A DNA stretch of 33,364 nucleotides from Bacillota bacterium. Its GTDB lineage: Bacteria > Bacillota > Sulfobacillia > JAJZYS01 > JAJYTV01. Below, one piece after another: positions 33,139-33,364 of this stretch. Below the pieces are notes generated by a model. That model was not told the origin of the DNA. It saw only the letters and a program-made list of their open reading frames with translations, and made no database searches. Position 1 is the first letter of the stretch. Every line of letters begins with the position of its first letter. The stretch is from the NCBI GenBank assembly GCA_021793645.1, contig JAJYSJ010000029.1, positions 1 to 33,364 of the forward strand, in the 5' to 3' direction. The translations under genes and the position numbers were made by a program.

Positions 33139-33364
33139 CGCCAGCTGTGAAGGCGAGCCGCGATGGACTGCCCGGACGCGCATCCCGTTTGGTGCTGCTG
33201 GGGTCTCTTCTGCGCCGCGATGCACGCGGCGCCTCTTCGTTGATCGGCTCCCGCCCTTTTCCCAGGGGGAGGGCAAGGATGTGCTCGCCGATCCGCAGTG
33301 CCTGCCCCTTGAAGACAGGATTGAAGTATCGGCGATAGCGGTGCGGGTAGCGGGTGGTCTTGTC
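33128..33364 (-). CDS. Partial minus-strand open frame at window edge
   Basis: An uninterrupted minus-strand frame enters from the right edge and stops at TAG 33128-33130, overlapping the last bases of hyfI. Its first ~45 visible residues look protein-like (YRRYFNPVFKGQALRIGEHI, LALPLGKGREPI), while the last ~30 are Arg/Ser/Pro-rich and may be a disordered tail. I do not recognise the family. Only the C-terminus is in the window. Confidence 0.35.
   Translation of the reverse strand, partial: DKTTRYPHRYRRYFNPVFKGQALRIGEHILALPLGKGREPINEEAPRASRRRRDPSSTKRDARPGSPSRLAFTAGVTL
33212..33240 (+). terminator. Possible terminator after hyfI
   Basis: GCGCCGCG and CGCGGCGC (33212-33219 and 33225-33232) form a perfect eight-base stem with a five-base loop, followed by CTCTTCGTTG. 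The T run is poor, so termination strength is uncertain. Confidence 0.45.

Noticed and set aside
1-33364. CRISPR arrays, tRNA or rRNA genes, attachment sites
   Set aside because: No regularly spaced repeats, no cloverleaf or rRNA-like sequence, and no direct repeats that would mark an integration site were seen by eye.

Overview
The window looks like a chromosomal segment from a high-GC, probably chemolithotrophic bacterium. Strong AAGGAGG-type ribosome binding sites and a TusA-DsrE-Hdr/Qmo locus next to a Hyf-type group 4 hydrogenase suggest a high-GC Bacillota lineage (Sulfobacillaceae-, Kyrpidia- or Thermaerobacter-like). That placement is inference; there is no rRNA or tRNA in the window to anchor it.

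Left part (1-13.3 kb) is an accessory island full of relics. Two diverged copies of one module (the tail of a secreted FIMAH-like protein followed by a 181-residue four-helix membrane protein) lie about 10 kb apart, at 0.67-1.5 kb and 10.6-11.9 kb. Between them are a DUF3024 gene, two decapitated VapC/PIN toxin fragments, an intact self-inhibited Fic protein, an IS21 istA fragment, an antisense fragment of a brxL-like gene, and an intact four-gene operon (4760-9953). That operon encodes a helical protein of unknown family, two BrxC/BrxD-like P-loop ATPases and a BrxL-like AAA+/Lon-like protein. It has no PglZ, PglX methyltransferase or BrxA/B nearby, so it is a candidate undescribed BREX-related defence system. 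An IS21 istB fragment and a damaged IS1634-family transposase close the island.

Middle part (13.5-16.8 kb, minus strand) carries an electron-transfer-flavoprotein:quinone oxidoreductase with an incomplete Fe-S motif and an ECHDC3-type crotonase-fold protein. Both suggest acyl-CoA metabolism feeding the quinone pool.

Right part (17.9-25.6 kb, plus strand) is a sulfur-carrier/heterodisulfide-reductase-type locus: tusA, a frameshifted HdrB-like relic, dsrE, an MvhD-like subunit, a 907-residue HdrA with an inserted GltD/NfnB-like module, a second HdrA, a small winged-helix protein and a QmoC-like membrane subunit. The reasonable reading is sulfane-sulfur handling by TusA/DsrE coupled through flavin/Fe-S HdrA proteins to the membrane quinone pool and perhaps NAD(P)H. 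It ends in a strong terminator.

After it come an ArsR-type regulator and a hyfBCEFGI operon (26.3-33.1 kb). This encodes a proton-pumping, complex-I-related group 4 hydrogenase whose large subunit keeps both CxxC nickel-ligand motifs and ends exactly after the second one. HyfA, HyfD, HyfH and formate dehydrogenase are not seen. A partial minus-strand reading frame runs off the right edge.
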